Of a stretch of 6,692 nucleotides of DNA, positions 1 to 5,635 are shown one piece after another (the stretch's first letter is position 1; each line of letters begins with the position of its first letter). Source of the stretch: an uncultured bacterium (GTDB taxonomy: Bacteria > Bacillota_I > Bacilli_A > RF39 > UBA660); NCBI GenBank assembly GCA_949285775.1, contig CASEAD010000023.1, positions 1 through 6,692 on the forward strand. Direction: 5' to 3'. The notes beneath the pieces were generated by a model. It had not been told where the DNA came from. It did no database searches and saw nothing but the letters and a program-made list of their open reading frames with translations. A program made the translations under genes and the position numbers.

Positions 1-20
1 AAATCCTGTCTTCCCGACCA
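1..20 (+). tRNA. 3' end of a tRNA, probably tRNA-Pro (5' part outside window)
   Basis: The first 20 bases read as the end of a T-loop (AAAT), the 3' T-stem CCTGT, the 3' acceptor strand CTTCCCG, discriminator A and an encoded CCA. The acceptor strand implies a 5' end CGGGAAG. A C1-G72 pair with A73 is characteristic of bacterial tRNA-Pro, and Bacillota tRNA-Pro genes commonly begin CGGGAAG, so Pro is the best guess. The anticodon lies outside the window, so the identity is an inference. A terminator hairpin starts 14 nt after CCA, so this is the last RNA of its transcript. Confidence 0.8.
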
Positions 21-33
21 TTATGACATACCG

Positions 34-70
34 CAAAGTCTTATAGAATAAGGCTTTGTTTTTATTTTTT
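34..70 (+). terminator. Rho-independent terminator after the partial tRNA
   Basis: An 11-bp stem (CAAAGTCTTAT at 34-44 pairing with ATAAGGCTTTG at 48-58, one G-T wobble) closes a 3-nt loop. It is followed by a T-tract at 59-70 broken by one A. It ends transcription of the tRNA at 1-20. Confidence 0.88.
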
Positions 71-135
71 ATAAAAGTTATATTTATAGAAAAAATGATA
101 CATATAGTTAATAATTGGTGTAAATTAATATGCAC

Positions 136-155
136 AGACTACACGTAGACTACAC
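136..155. repeat. Tandem AGACTACAC direct repeat, 11-bp period
   Basis: Two exact copies of AGACTACAC (136-144 and 147-155) sit 11 bp apart, about one helical turn, which is the spacing of paired protein-binding half-sites. They lie 18 nt upstream of the SD at 174-180. No convincing -35/-10 pair was found around them, so a regulatory role is a guess. Confidence 0.4.
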
Positions 156-185
156 AATTTATATCCCTTAAATGGGAGGTAAATT

Positions 186-283
186 ATGAATAACTATTGT
201 ATATATCTAAAAAAAGAAAAAAACCTAAATTAGGCATTCTTGTTCTAATTTACTTATCTTACCATTCTTTATATAGTTACTGA
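186..283 (+). CDS. Candidate small membrane peptide, 15 codons in frame or about 32 aa if a -1 frameshift occurs
   Basis: A strong SD (GGGAGGT, 174-180) stands 5 nt before ATG 186. The zero frame gives only 15 residues (MNNYCIYLKKEKNLN) and stops at TAG 231-233. Just before that stop lies A AAA AAC (218-224), correctly phased as a classic -1 slippery heptamer. Slipping there continues with KPKLGILVLIYLSYHSLYSY to TGA 281-283. The result is a 32-residue peptide with a basic N-terminus followed by a hydrophobic stretch, like a small membrane protein. A hairpin (226-252) lies directly after the heptamer. Other readings are a decayed gene with an indel in the A-tract, a leader peptide, or chance in AT-rich DNA. 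No promoter was confidently seen. Function unknown. Confidence 0.28.
209..252 (-). terminator. Probable terminator of the HELRH-protein gene
   Basis: Read on the minus strand, TAAATTAG and CTAATTTA pair perfectly over 8 bp (226-233 with 245-252) around an 11-nt loop. GG and a T7-C-T7 tract follow. The stem is AT-only except for one G-C pair, so it is weak, but the long T-tract and its place about 80 nt after the stop at 331 fit a terminator. Confidence 0.45.
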
Positions 284-330
284 GTACTAATAATAAATAT
301 AATTCTAATATATTTGAATAATATTAATAA

Positions 331-1500
331 TTATCGATAATTACCTAATAAATATATTATAGTGATTATGCTTAATATGATACTAATTATATATAATATA
401 GCTATAGAGAAAAATCCTTTACTTTTTTTCTTTATTAATTTAGAACTTTTTTCTATGTACTTATCTAAACTGCTTAAGTGTTCTTTATGGCTCTTTCTTT
501 TTATTTTATTTATAATATCTGATAATTTTGGTAGATAAGTTTTTTCAAAAAGTACTATTTTATTTAATAGGGATTTTTCTTTTTTTAATAATTCTTTATA
601 GCTGATTATCTTTTCTCTTGAAGCATCTTCTATTAATACACTTTGTCTTTTATAAATGTTATTAGTATATTGTAAAGATTCATTTAGTAATTTTAATTCT
701 TCTTCAGATAATTCTTCCATATTAACTTGGCTTAAAAAAGCTTTGCTTGATAATACTGCATATATAATTCTTTTATCTAAATTTCTATAATTTATATTGT
801 GATTAAATTCACTCATTTTCTTGAAAGTAAAATCATTATTTAGAAATATTTCTAGAACTGGTGATATATCACTTGGTTTTTTATTCTTTTCTAATAATCT
901 TATTATTTGTAAAGTAATATCAAATGAATAAGAGGCATCATATGTCATGTAGTCAAATTGATATAGTTTTAGCAATCTTTCTATGTCTTCTTTTTGTTCC
1001 ATATATAATTCTGGATAATGTTTTTGCATATATTCTTTTGCTTTTATTACTCCATATAAGTTAGCTCCTATTTCAAAAGAATATTGATCGTGGTCATTAT
1101 AATAGTCAAAAGTATCTTTTTTTCTATATTGGTCGATGTCTCTTAAAAAGCCTTGATAACTATATGCATCCCATGTTGATTGTTCACTATGCCTTAATTC
1201 GTGGTAGCATACTTGGGCTAATCTAAATACTTTATTGCAATCTTTTTTTATTCTTTTAATATGGTTAAGAAAAATAATATTATTACCTTTAAGGTCATTA
1301 AAACCGCCTGAAATTATTGGTAATATAGACATTGGTAATATTTTGGTTAGTTTAAAATTGTTAGGTATATATTCTTTAAAATACTCTATAAATGTTATAG
1401 GAAATATTTTGTTATCTTTGTACCTAAGTTTTTCCTCTTCTTCTTTATATATTTCGTGTGCTATTGTCTTCATTTCATTTATAGTTAATGTCTTCTCCAT
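331..1500 (-). CDS. Tail-anchored membrane protein with HELRH zinc-metallopeptidase motif, family not recognised
   Basis: The protein has 389 residues. YHELRHSEQ at 99-107 contains a full HExxH motif (H100, E101, H104), the zinc-binding and catalytic signature of zincin peptidases. An acidic residue followed by a small-residue helix, SFEIGAN at 141-147, lies about 39 residues later, so E143 is a candidate third zinc ligand of the gluzincin type. Residues 265-360 are Lys/Glu-rich and helical, possibly coiled coil. A single hydrophobic segment at about 363-385 follows KKKSKG, and only a few residues come after it. There is no signal peptide. Under the positive-inside rule this is a C-tail anchor with the catalytic domain in the cytoplasm. 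The start is supported by AGGTGAG at 1504-1510. The gene stands alone, downstream of the terminator of the 1554-3053 gene. I do not recognise the family or a substrate; peptidase activity is inferred from the motif only. Confidence 0.85.
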   Translation of the reverse strand: MEKTLTINEMKTIAHEIYKEEEEKLRYKDNKIFPITFIEYFKEYIPNNFKLTKILPMSILPIISGGFNDLKGNNIIFLNHIKRIKKDCNKVFRLAQVCYHELRHSEQSTWDAYSYQGFLRDIDQYRKKDTFDYYNDHDQYSFEIGANLYGVIKAKEYMQKHYPELYMEQKEDIERLLKLYQFDYMTYDASYSFDITLQIIRLLEKNKKPSDISPVLEIFLNNDFTFKKMSEFNHNINYRNLDKRIIYAVLSSKAFLSQVNMEELSEEELKLLNESLQYTNNIYKRQSVLIEDASREKIISYKELLKKEKSLLNKIVLFEKTYLPKLSDIINKIKRKSHKEHLSSLDKYIEKSSKLIKKKSKGFFSIAILYIISIILSIITIIYLLGNYR

Positions 1501-1521
1501 ATACTCACCTACTATATATTC

Positions 1522-1527
1522 ATTATA
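1522..1527 (-). promoter_or_regulatory. Candidate -10 box for the HELRH-protein gene
   Basis: TATAAT on the minus strand would place the transcription start near 1515, giving a leader of about 15 nt that still contains the SD. No good -35 exists: 17 bp upstream is TTCCTT (1545-1550), inside the terminator hairpin of the preceding gene. The promoter is therefore weak or activator-dependent, or the gene also receives read-through. Confidence 0.4.
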
Positions 1528-1540
1528 CTATGTACAATAG

Positions 1541-1565
1541 AAAAAAGGAATAGTTATTCCTCTTC
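1541..1565 (-). terminator. Terminator of the GT-C-like gene, overlapping its stop codon
   Basis: On the minus strand AGGAAT and ATTCCT pair around AACT (1546-1561). The stem extends through the A-T and G-T pairs offered by the final GAA/GAG codons. It runs straight into T6 (1541-1546). The stop codon TAA (1554-1556) lies in the hairpin. Confidence 0.7.
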
Positions 1566-3053
1566 TTCTATATCTTCTTCTGTATTACCAAGATATTCAA
1601 ATAAGGCAAAATAGTCATCTTTTTTTATTAATTTATAGTTAGGGGATGCGGTTAATATTTGATTTAGATATGTATTTTTATAGATAAGTATATGGGTTAT
1701 ATCATATTTTTGGAATATTCTACCATAGTTAGTAGTAATGTTCATACACTCATCAAAGATATCTGTTTTACCATTGAATGGTTTGGTATATAAATCACTT
1801 CTAGAATCTATGAATACTGGTAAATCTCTATATATTAGGTAACTACCAAAATCATATTCATTATATAATTTAATATTATCAACATCTAATTCTTCATAGA
1901 TATAATCAACTAAATCAACTGGGTATACGGATGTGTCAATATAATCTTTTTGAGAATTAATGTTATAGACTAGTATTGATATTATTATAATGGTCGCTAA
2001 GAGAACGATACTTCCTAGTATTGGGACATCTAAATCAAGTGGTTCTTTAGAATTTATTTTTCCTATATTACATATTAGTCTTACTAAGTAGAATATTCCT
2101 ATTACTGCTAATAATGCTACGTGTCTTAGGGATATGAAGGACATTAATAATAGGCCTCCTATCATAGCAAGATCTGTTAATTTTATTTTTACTTTAGTAA
2201 ATATTAGTGGTACTAGTAAGAATACTAGGTATCCTATTACGAAATAGTTTTCTATTAAGACTAATGGTTTATGTTCTTGGATATATTCTTGGGTATCGCC
2301 TTGTAGTATTTTAATAAAGTATGTATATGGAGTATCTCCTATAGGGGTAAGTAATCCAATGAAAAGACTTATGGCGAATATAATTAGTAAGAATTTTACG
2401 TTATTATTCTCTTCTACTACTAATTTGTTATTTAGTATTTTAGAGTTAGACTTTATTTTGGTTTTCTTTTTAATTTTAGCAACGATAAATTCTAATATAT
2501 ATGGCATCATTAGTATAAAATATAGAGGCCATACTGCAGCGTGTAAATTAGCAATTAGTAAGCATATTAGTAGCATATATATTCCATATCTTTTTTTACT
2601 GCTGGTGAGTAATCTTTCAATGAAATATATTTCTAAAAGAAATAAGATATAACTTATTAATTGAGCTCTTGCAGTTATAAAGTTAGCGACCATTATGGTT
2701 CCTAAAACACTAAAGAATAGCGATACAAAATAACTTTTATTTAGTTTAATATTTACAAAGAATAGTAATATTCCTAGCGCTATAAAGGTAATAATAGTGT
2801 TAATATATAATCCTTCAAAGCCAAATAAATCATATATTTTATATATACCTACATCGTATAGCCAGTGTGGATATGTGTATGGTAAGTTATGATAAGAGAA
2901 ATGATCTATCATATCGATACCATTTTCTAAAATGCTTTCTCCTACTTTAATTGTGTAAAAGGTATCGTTTTGAAATGATTTTATAGTAAAGCCAATGCAT
3001 ATTGCTATTATCATTATAATACTTGTAATTGTAAAGAATTTTTTGTTTTTCAT
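1554..3053 (-). CDS. Polytopic membrane protein, GT-C glycosyltransferase-like
   Basis: The protein has 499 residues. The first transmembrane helix is at about 6-24. It is followed by an outside loop with ND30TFYTIKVGE, then D50HFSY and YPHWLYDVG. This resembles the first extracytoplasmic loop of GT-C lipid-phosphate-sugar-dependent glycosyltransferases, where an early Asp is catalytic. About nine or ten further membrane segments follow, roughly at 82-100, 108-148, 158-192, 219-238, 270-286, 294-328 and 346-364. A soluble outside domain of about 130 residues contains YNEYDFGSYLIY and PVFIDSRSDLY at 397-422, a pattern I associate with uncharacterised GT-C-like membrane proteins. The C-terminus is acidic (EEDIEEEE). 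GGGAGG at 3062-3067 sets the start. It lies 44 nt downstream of the nucleotidyltransferase gene and is probably cotranscribed with it. The likely role is transfer of a sugar from a lipid carrier to a surface glycan or glycolipid; donor and acceptor cannot be told. Confidence 0.8.
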   Translation of the reverse strand: MKNKKFFTITSIIMIIAICIGFTIKSFQNDTFYTIKVGESILENGIDMIDHFSYHNLPYTYPHWLYDVGIYKIYDLFGFEGLYINTIITFIALGILLFFVNIKLNKSYFVSLFFSVLGTIMVANFITARAQLISYILFLLEIYFIERLLTSSKKRYGIYMLLICLLIANLHAAVWPLYFILMMPYILEFIVAKIKKKTKIKSNSKILNNKLVVEENNNVKFLLIIFAISLFIGLLTPIGDTPYTYFIKILQGDTQEYIQEHKPLVLIENYFVIGYLVFLLVPLIFTKVKIKLTDLAMIGGLLLMSFISLRHVALLAVIGIFYLVRLICNIGKINSKEPLDLDVPILGSIVLLATIIIISILVYNINSQKDYIDTSVYPVDLVDYIYEELDVDNIKLYNEYDFGSYLIYRDLPVFIDSRSDLYTKPFNGKTDIFDECMNITTNYGRIFQKYDITHILIYKNTYLNQILTASPNYKLIKKDDYFALFEYLGNTEEDIEEEE

Positions 3054-3075
3054 ATTTTATTCCTCCCATAAGTTT

Positions 3076-3092
3076 GAAGGATATATTCCTTC
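3076..3092. repeat. Inverted repeat in the operon spacer
   Basis: GAAGGA and TCCTTC (3076-3081 and 3087-3092) form a 6-bp stem with a 5-nt AT loop, between the nucleotidyltransferase stop and the GT-C gene's SD. No T-tract follows in the direction of transcription, so it is not an intrinsic terminator. It may stabilise or process the shared mRNA. Confidence 0.4.
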
Positions 3093-3097
3093 TTTTA

Positions 3098-3949
3098 CTA
3101 ACTCTTGGATATGTTTTTTAGTCCTTCTAAGTCTTCTTTGTAGGTCATACCACCAAATGTAGAGGTTGTATTTAATACTTTTACGGTAGCAAGGTTATCA
3201 TCTATAGATTGTTGGACAATTTTTGGTAGTAAGAATTCATCTTTTTCGGGGTTAGTTAGGTTAGTTAGAAAATCGATAAAATATTTTTCGGCATCTTTAA
3301 ATATCTTTGGGGTTAGTCCAAATAAATTTACTGATACTAGAGAGTTTTCATCTATTTCGTAATGATTGTTATCTTCAAAATAAACTAATTTATTATCTAG
3401 ATATCCTATTTTAGTTCTTTCAGTGATACTTTTTAACTCATTATTTTCACTGATACATATTCCTCTTGATACGGTTCCGTGTTTACTTAAAGTATTTTTT
3501 AAAATATATGAAACCATGGCATATTCGTTATCTTTTTTAGATTTTTTTAGGTAATCTGCTAAACATTTAAAGGCATCTCTTCCATAAAAATCATCGGCAT
3601 TGATAATTATAAAGTTTTCGTCTACATATTCTTTAGCACTTAATAAGGCTTGCCCTGTTCCCCAGGGTTTAATTCTATTCTTTGGAACAGTAAAACATTC
3701 TGGTATATTTTCTTGTTTTTGAAATGCATACTCTACTTTTATTTTAGATTCAATTCTTTTTCCGATAGTCTCTCTAAACATATTTAAATGTTCTTCTTTA
3801 ATTACAAATACTACTTTGTTTACTCCAGCTTTTATTGCGTCATATACTGAATAGTCGATTAGAAATTCTCCTGATGGTCCTACTGGAGTTAATTGTTTTA
3901 TTCCACCAAATCTTGATCCCATTCCGGCAGCCATTACGACTAATATCAT
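3098..3949 (-). CDS. Sugar-phosphate nucleotidyltransferase (NTP_transferase, GT-A-like fold)
   Basis: The protein has 283 residues. AAGMGSRFGGIKQ at 7-19 is the signature loop of sugar-1-phosphate nucleotidyltransferases, binding nucleotide phosphates; K18 falls at the end of the signature. WGTGQA at 96-101 and NADD at 117-120 supply substrate-binding and metal-binding positions, with D119/D120 as likely Mg2+ ligands. TER at 176-178 and VNLFGLTP at 207-214 are later conserved blocks, and the C-terminus (MTYKEDLEGL) is typical of the family. It should join NTP and a sugar 1-phosphate to give an NDP-sugar and pyrophosphate in the cytoplasm. It is a single-domain enzyme, without the left-handed beta-helix acyltransferase domain of GlmU. 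The sugar and nucleotide are not predictable. GAGGAGG at 3956-3962 supports the start. It is first gene of a unit with the GT-C-like gene, suggesting a product for surface glycan assembly. Confidence 0.87.
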   Translation of the reverse strand: MILVVMAAGMGSRFGGIKQLTPVGPSGEFLIDYSVYDAIKAGVNKVVFVIKEEHLNMFRETIGKRIESKIKVEYAFQKQENIPECFTVPKNRIKPWGTGQALLSAKEYVDENFIIINADDFYGRDAFKCLADYLKKSKKDNEYAMVSYILKNTLSKHGTVSRGICISENNELKSITERTKIGYLDNKLVYFEDNNHYEIDENSLVSVNLFGLTPKIFKDAEKYFIDFLTNLTNPEKDEFLLPKIVQQSIDDNLATVKVLNTTSTFGGMTYKEDLEGLKNISKS

Positions 3950-3975
3950 AATATTCCTCCTCTACTTATGTGATA

Positions 3976-4004
3976 ATTATAGCATTATTAATATTTGTAT
4001 TCAA
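3976..4004 (-). promoter_or_regulatory. SigA-type promoter of the nucleotidyltransferase/GT-C unit
   Basis: The -35 TTGAAT (3999-4004) and -10 TATAAT (3976-3981) are separated by exactly 17 bp, with a TGC extended -10. Transcription should start near 3969, giving a leader of about 20 nt that carries the SD. This is among the best promoters in the window, so the unit is probably expressed independently of mtaB. Confidence 0.85.
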
Positions 4005-4029
4005 GGGAAGTTACAATGTATTAACAAGT

Positions 4030-4050
4030 TTAAAGTTAATCTTAAAGTTA
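4030..4050. repeat. Short direct repeat TTAAAGTTA x2 after mtaB
   Basis: Two exact TTAAAGTTA copies (4030-4038 and 4042-4050) with 12-bp period lie between the mtaB stop and the -35 box at 3999-4004. They could be an UP-element-like or operator site for the downstream promoter, or chance in AT-rich sequence. No hairpin with a T-tract was found here, so mtaB has no clear intrinsic terminator. Confidence 0.3.
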
Positions 4051-5322
4051 TTATATTAGTTTACCATATACTTCTAAACCTATTACTTTAGTTATTTTAA
4101 CTTTTACTATTTTATTATTTTCTACATTCTCATTTATAATTACGGGTATATAATTAGAGGTATGGACTACTATTTTATGATTTTTTCTTACTTCTGTTAC
4201 TCCTTCATAGATATTTTCAATATTACTTTTATAGTACTCTTCTTCATATTTATTAGATAATTCTAGTACTTTTCTTACTCTTTCTTTTTTTATTAGGCCA
4301 TTTACTTGATTAGGCATAGTAGAAGCTTTGGTGTTCTTTCGTGGTGAATATGGGAAAGTATGAATATGGGTAAATTTTATTTTGTTTAAGGTATCTAGTG
4401 TTTCTGTGAAGTCTTCTTCTGTTTCTCCAGGAAATCCTACTATTAAGTCTGTAGTAATAGATATATTTTTTCTTATTTTTCTGATGGTGTTAATTCTATT
4501 TATAAAGAATTCTTTGGTATATTTTCTATTCATTAATTTTAATATTTTATTGCTTCCTGATTGTAATGGGATATGGAGGTGATTAGCAATAATATGATTA
4601 TTTTTCATTAAATCTAATATTTCATCTGTTATTTCGTTTATTTCTATAGATGATAATCTTAACCTATATAATCCTTTTATAGTTAATATTCTTTTTAAGA
4701 GTTTTTCTAAACTGCTATCAATATCTAAGCCATATTTACCAGTATGTATTCCGGTTAAGACTATTTCTTTGTAGCCATTATTTACTAATTTAGTTATTTC
4801 TTCAATGACAGTATCTTCTTTTTTGCTTCTAATACTGCCTCTAGCATAGGGAATTATACAATATGAGCAGTAAGCATTACAACCGTCTTGTATTTTTACA
4901 AAAGCTCTAGTGTGGTTATCGAAGTTGTTTATTTCCATATCTTCAAACTTTTCTTTAGATAAATTATATATTCTATTTATTTTATTTTTATTTTGTAAGT
5001 ATTCATTAATGATATTTACTATTTTTGACTTATCTTTATTTCCTATTACTATATCAGCATCTATATTAGTTGAATTTAATTGTGAATAACAGCCCATTAC
5101 AATTATTATGGCATTGCTATTCTTTTTCTTAGCTTGATTTATGATTTTTCTACTTTTTCTATCACTTTCATTAGTAACTGTACAGGTATTAATTATATAG
5201 ATATCTGCTTGATTGGAGTTAAAATCTACTATTTTATAATTATTTTCTTTTAATAAATTGGTTACGTATTCACTTTCGTATATATTTACTTTGCAACCTA
5301 ATGAATATAATGCTACTTTCAT
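4051..5322 (-). CDS. mtaB: tRNA t6A37 methylthiotransferase MtaB (radical SAM)
   Basis: The protein has 423 residues, the normal family length. The N-terminal methylthiotransferase domain has its three cluster cysteines: C10 in SLGCKVN, C47 in INTCTVT and C78 in MGCYSQ. The radical-SAM core follows with CNAYCSYC (C148, C152, C155), then HLHIPLQSGS at 248-257 and TDLIVGFPGETEEDF at 291-305. A TRAM RNA-binding domain occupies about 365-423. The SLGCKVN and LQSGSNKILKLMNRKYT patterns place it with MtaB (formerly YqeV) rather than MiaB or RimO. It adds a methylthio group to t6A at position 37 of tRNAs reading ANN codons, giving ms2t6A, using two 4Fe-4S clusters and SAM in the cytoplasm. All six cysteines are present, so it should be active. 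AAGGAG at 5330-5335 sets the start. It lies just downstream of tRNA-Glu and its terminator, with no separate promoter seen. Confidence 0.95.
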   Translation of the reverse strand: MKVALYSLGCKVNIYESEYVTNLLKENNYKIVDFNSNQADIYIINTCTVTNESDRKSRKIINQAKKKNSNAIIIVMGCYSQLNSTNIDADIVIGNKDKSKIVNIINEYLQNKNKINRIYNLSKEKFEDMEINNFDNHTRAFVKIQDGCNAYCSYCIIPYARGSIRSKKEDTVIEEITKLVNNGYKEIVLTGIHTGKYGLDIDSSLEKLLKRILTIKGLYRLRLSSIEINEITDEILDLMKNNHIIANHLHIPLQSGSNKILKLMNRKYTKEFFINRINTIRKIRKNISITTDLIVGFPGETEEDFTETLDTLNKIKFTHIHTFPYSPRKNTKASTMPNQVNGLIKKERVRKVLELSNKYEEEYYKSNIENIYEGVTEVRKNHKIVVHTSNYIPVIINENVENNKIVKVKITKVIGLEVYGKLI

Positions 5323-5344
5323 TATAAAACTCCTTTTCTATAAT

Positions 5345-5371
5345 TAAAAAATCAACCCCTAGGGATTAATC
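5345..5371 (-). terminator. Terminator between tRNA-Glu and mtaB
   Basis: On the minus strand GATTAATCCC and GGGGTTGATT pair over about 10 bp with some wobbles (5362-5371 with 5350-5359), around a tight TA or CTAG loop. A run of T (5346-5351) follows. It begins 14 nt after the tRNA CCA and ends only about 10 nt before the mtaB SD, so it controls how much tRNA transcript reads into mtaB. Confidence 0.8.
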
Positions 5372-5385
5372 TTATTGTTTCATTA

Positions 5386-5462
5386 TGGTGACCTGTACGG
5401 GATTCGGACCCGTGTATGTAACCTTGAGAGGGTTATGTGTTAAGCCACTTCACCAACAGGCC
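5386..5462 (-). tRNA. tRNA-Glu, anticodon CTC
   Basis: A full cloverleaf of 77 nt with encoded CCA (5386-5388) is present. The acceptor GGCCTGT pairs with ACAGGTC (one G-T wobble). The D-stem GTG/CAC has GG in its loop. The anticodon stem TAACC/GGTTA encloses CTCTCAA, so the anticodon is CTC (5426-5428), reading GAG. The T-stem ACGGG/CCCGT encloses TCCGAAT, so position 55 is C where nearly all tRNAs have U (pseudouridine). The acceptor and D-arm look like tRNA-Glu of Bacilli and Mollicutes. A good promoter and terminator flank it, suggesting a live gene. A separate TTC tRNA-Glu elsewhere would be expected to read GAA. Confidence 0.9.
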
Positions 5463-5482
5463 ATTAATTAAATACAATGTAT

Positions 5483-5511
5483 ATTTTATCATTAAATTTT
5501 ATATTTGGCAA
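5483..5511 (-). promoter_or_regulatory. Promoter of tRNA-Glu (and possibly mtaB)
   Basis: The -35 TTGCCA (5506-5511) and -10 TAAAAT (5483-5488) are separated by 17 bp, with a TGA extended -10. The start should fall near 5476, about 14 nt before the mature tRNA 5' end, inside the palindrome ATACA-A-TGTAT (5472-5482). Confidence 0.8.
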
Positions 5512-5531
5512 GAGATATGTCTAAATTTGCC
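5507..5531. repeat. Inverted repeat GGCAA-N15-TTGCC over the tRNA promoter -35
   Basis: GGCAA (5507-5511) overlaps the -35 of the tRNA promoter and is mirrored by TTGCC (5527-5531), about two helical turns away centre to centre. The spacing suits a dimeric regulator, but with 5-bp arms this may be chance. The downstream arm, TTTGCCTAA, loosely recalls an MntR half-site; this is only a resemblance. Confidence 0.25.
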
Positions 5532-5578
5532 TAAAAATTGTATGGTTAAGGGATTTATAATTTGGGATAATTTTGTTA

Positions 5579-5607
5579 TTTACAAATACTTAAAAATAAT
5601 GTAAAAT
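5579..5607 (+). promoter_or_regulatory. Promoter of the ZnuA/TroA-like lipoprotein gene
   Basis: The -35 TTTACA (5579-5584) and -10 TAAAAT (5602-5607) have a 17-bp spacer. Transcription should begin near 5614, leaving about 22 nt of leader with the SD GGGAG. It is divergent from the tRNA-Glu promoter, with the -35 boxes 67 bp apart. Confidence 0.72.
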
Positions 5608-5635
5608 TATATTATCGTAGATGGGAGATAGGTAT

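Noticed and set aside
1..330. tRNA 3' end as an attachment site of an integrated element
   Set aside because: No second copy of the 20-nt tRNA end is visible in the window, and there is no integrase or phage-like gene. The adjacent terminator is that of a normal tRNA.
328..343. 16-bp perfect palindrome TAATTATCGATAATTA as a terminator or operator
   Set aside because: It spans the stop codon of the HELRH gene, has only one C-G step at its centre and is not followed by a T-tract. In DNA this AT-rich it is probably incidental.
1235..1540. Open frame of about 101 codons on the plus strand
   Set aside because: It lies opposite the HELRH-protein gene and its upstream region. Its composition mirrors an AT-rich antisense frame, it has no SD, and it crosses the terminator.
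2359..2652. Open frame of about 97 codons on the plus strand
   Set aside because: It lies wholly antisense to membrane segments of the GT-C-like gene, with no SD or recognisable domain.
3076..3092. Hairpin between the nucleotidyltransferase and GT-C genes as a terminator
   Set aside because: No T-run follows on the minus strand, and the short spacing with only one good promoter favours cotranscription.
4382..4582. Open frame of about 66 codons on the plus strand
   Set aside because: It is antisense to the radical-SAM core of mtaB, which is clearly the real gene.
5621..5635. Upstream ATG as the lipoprotein start
   Set aside because: This ATG overlaps the SD GGGAG of the ATG at 5636, lacks its own SD and would add MGDRY before a complete lipoprotein signal peptide.
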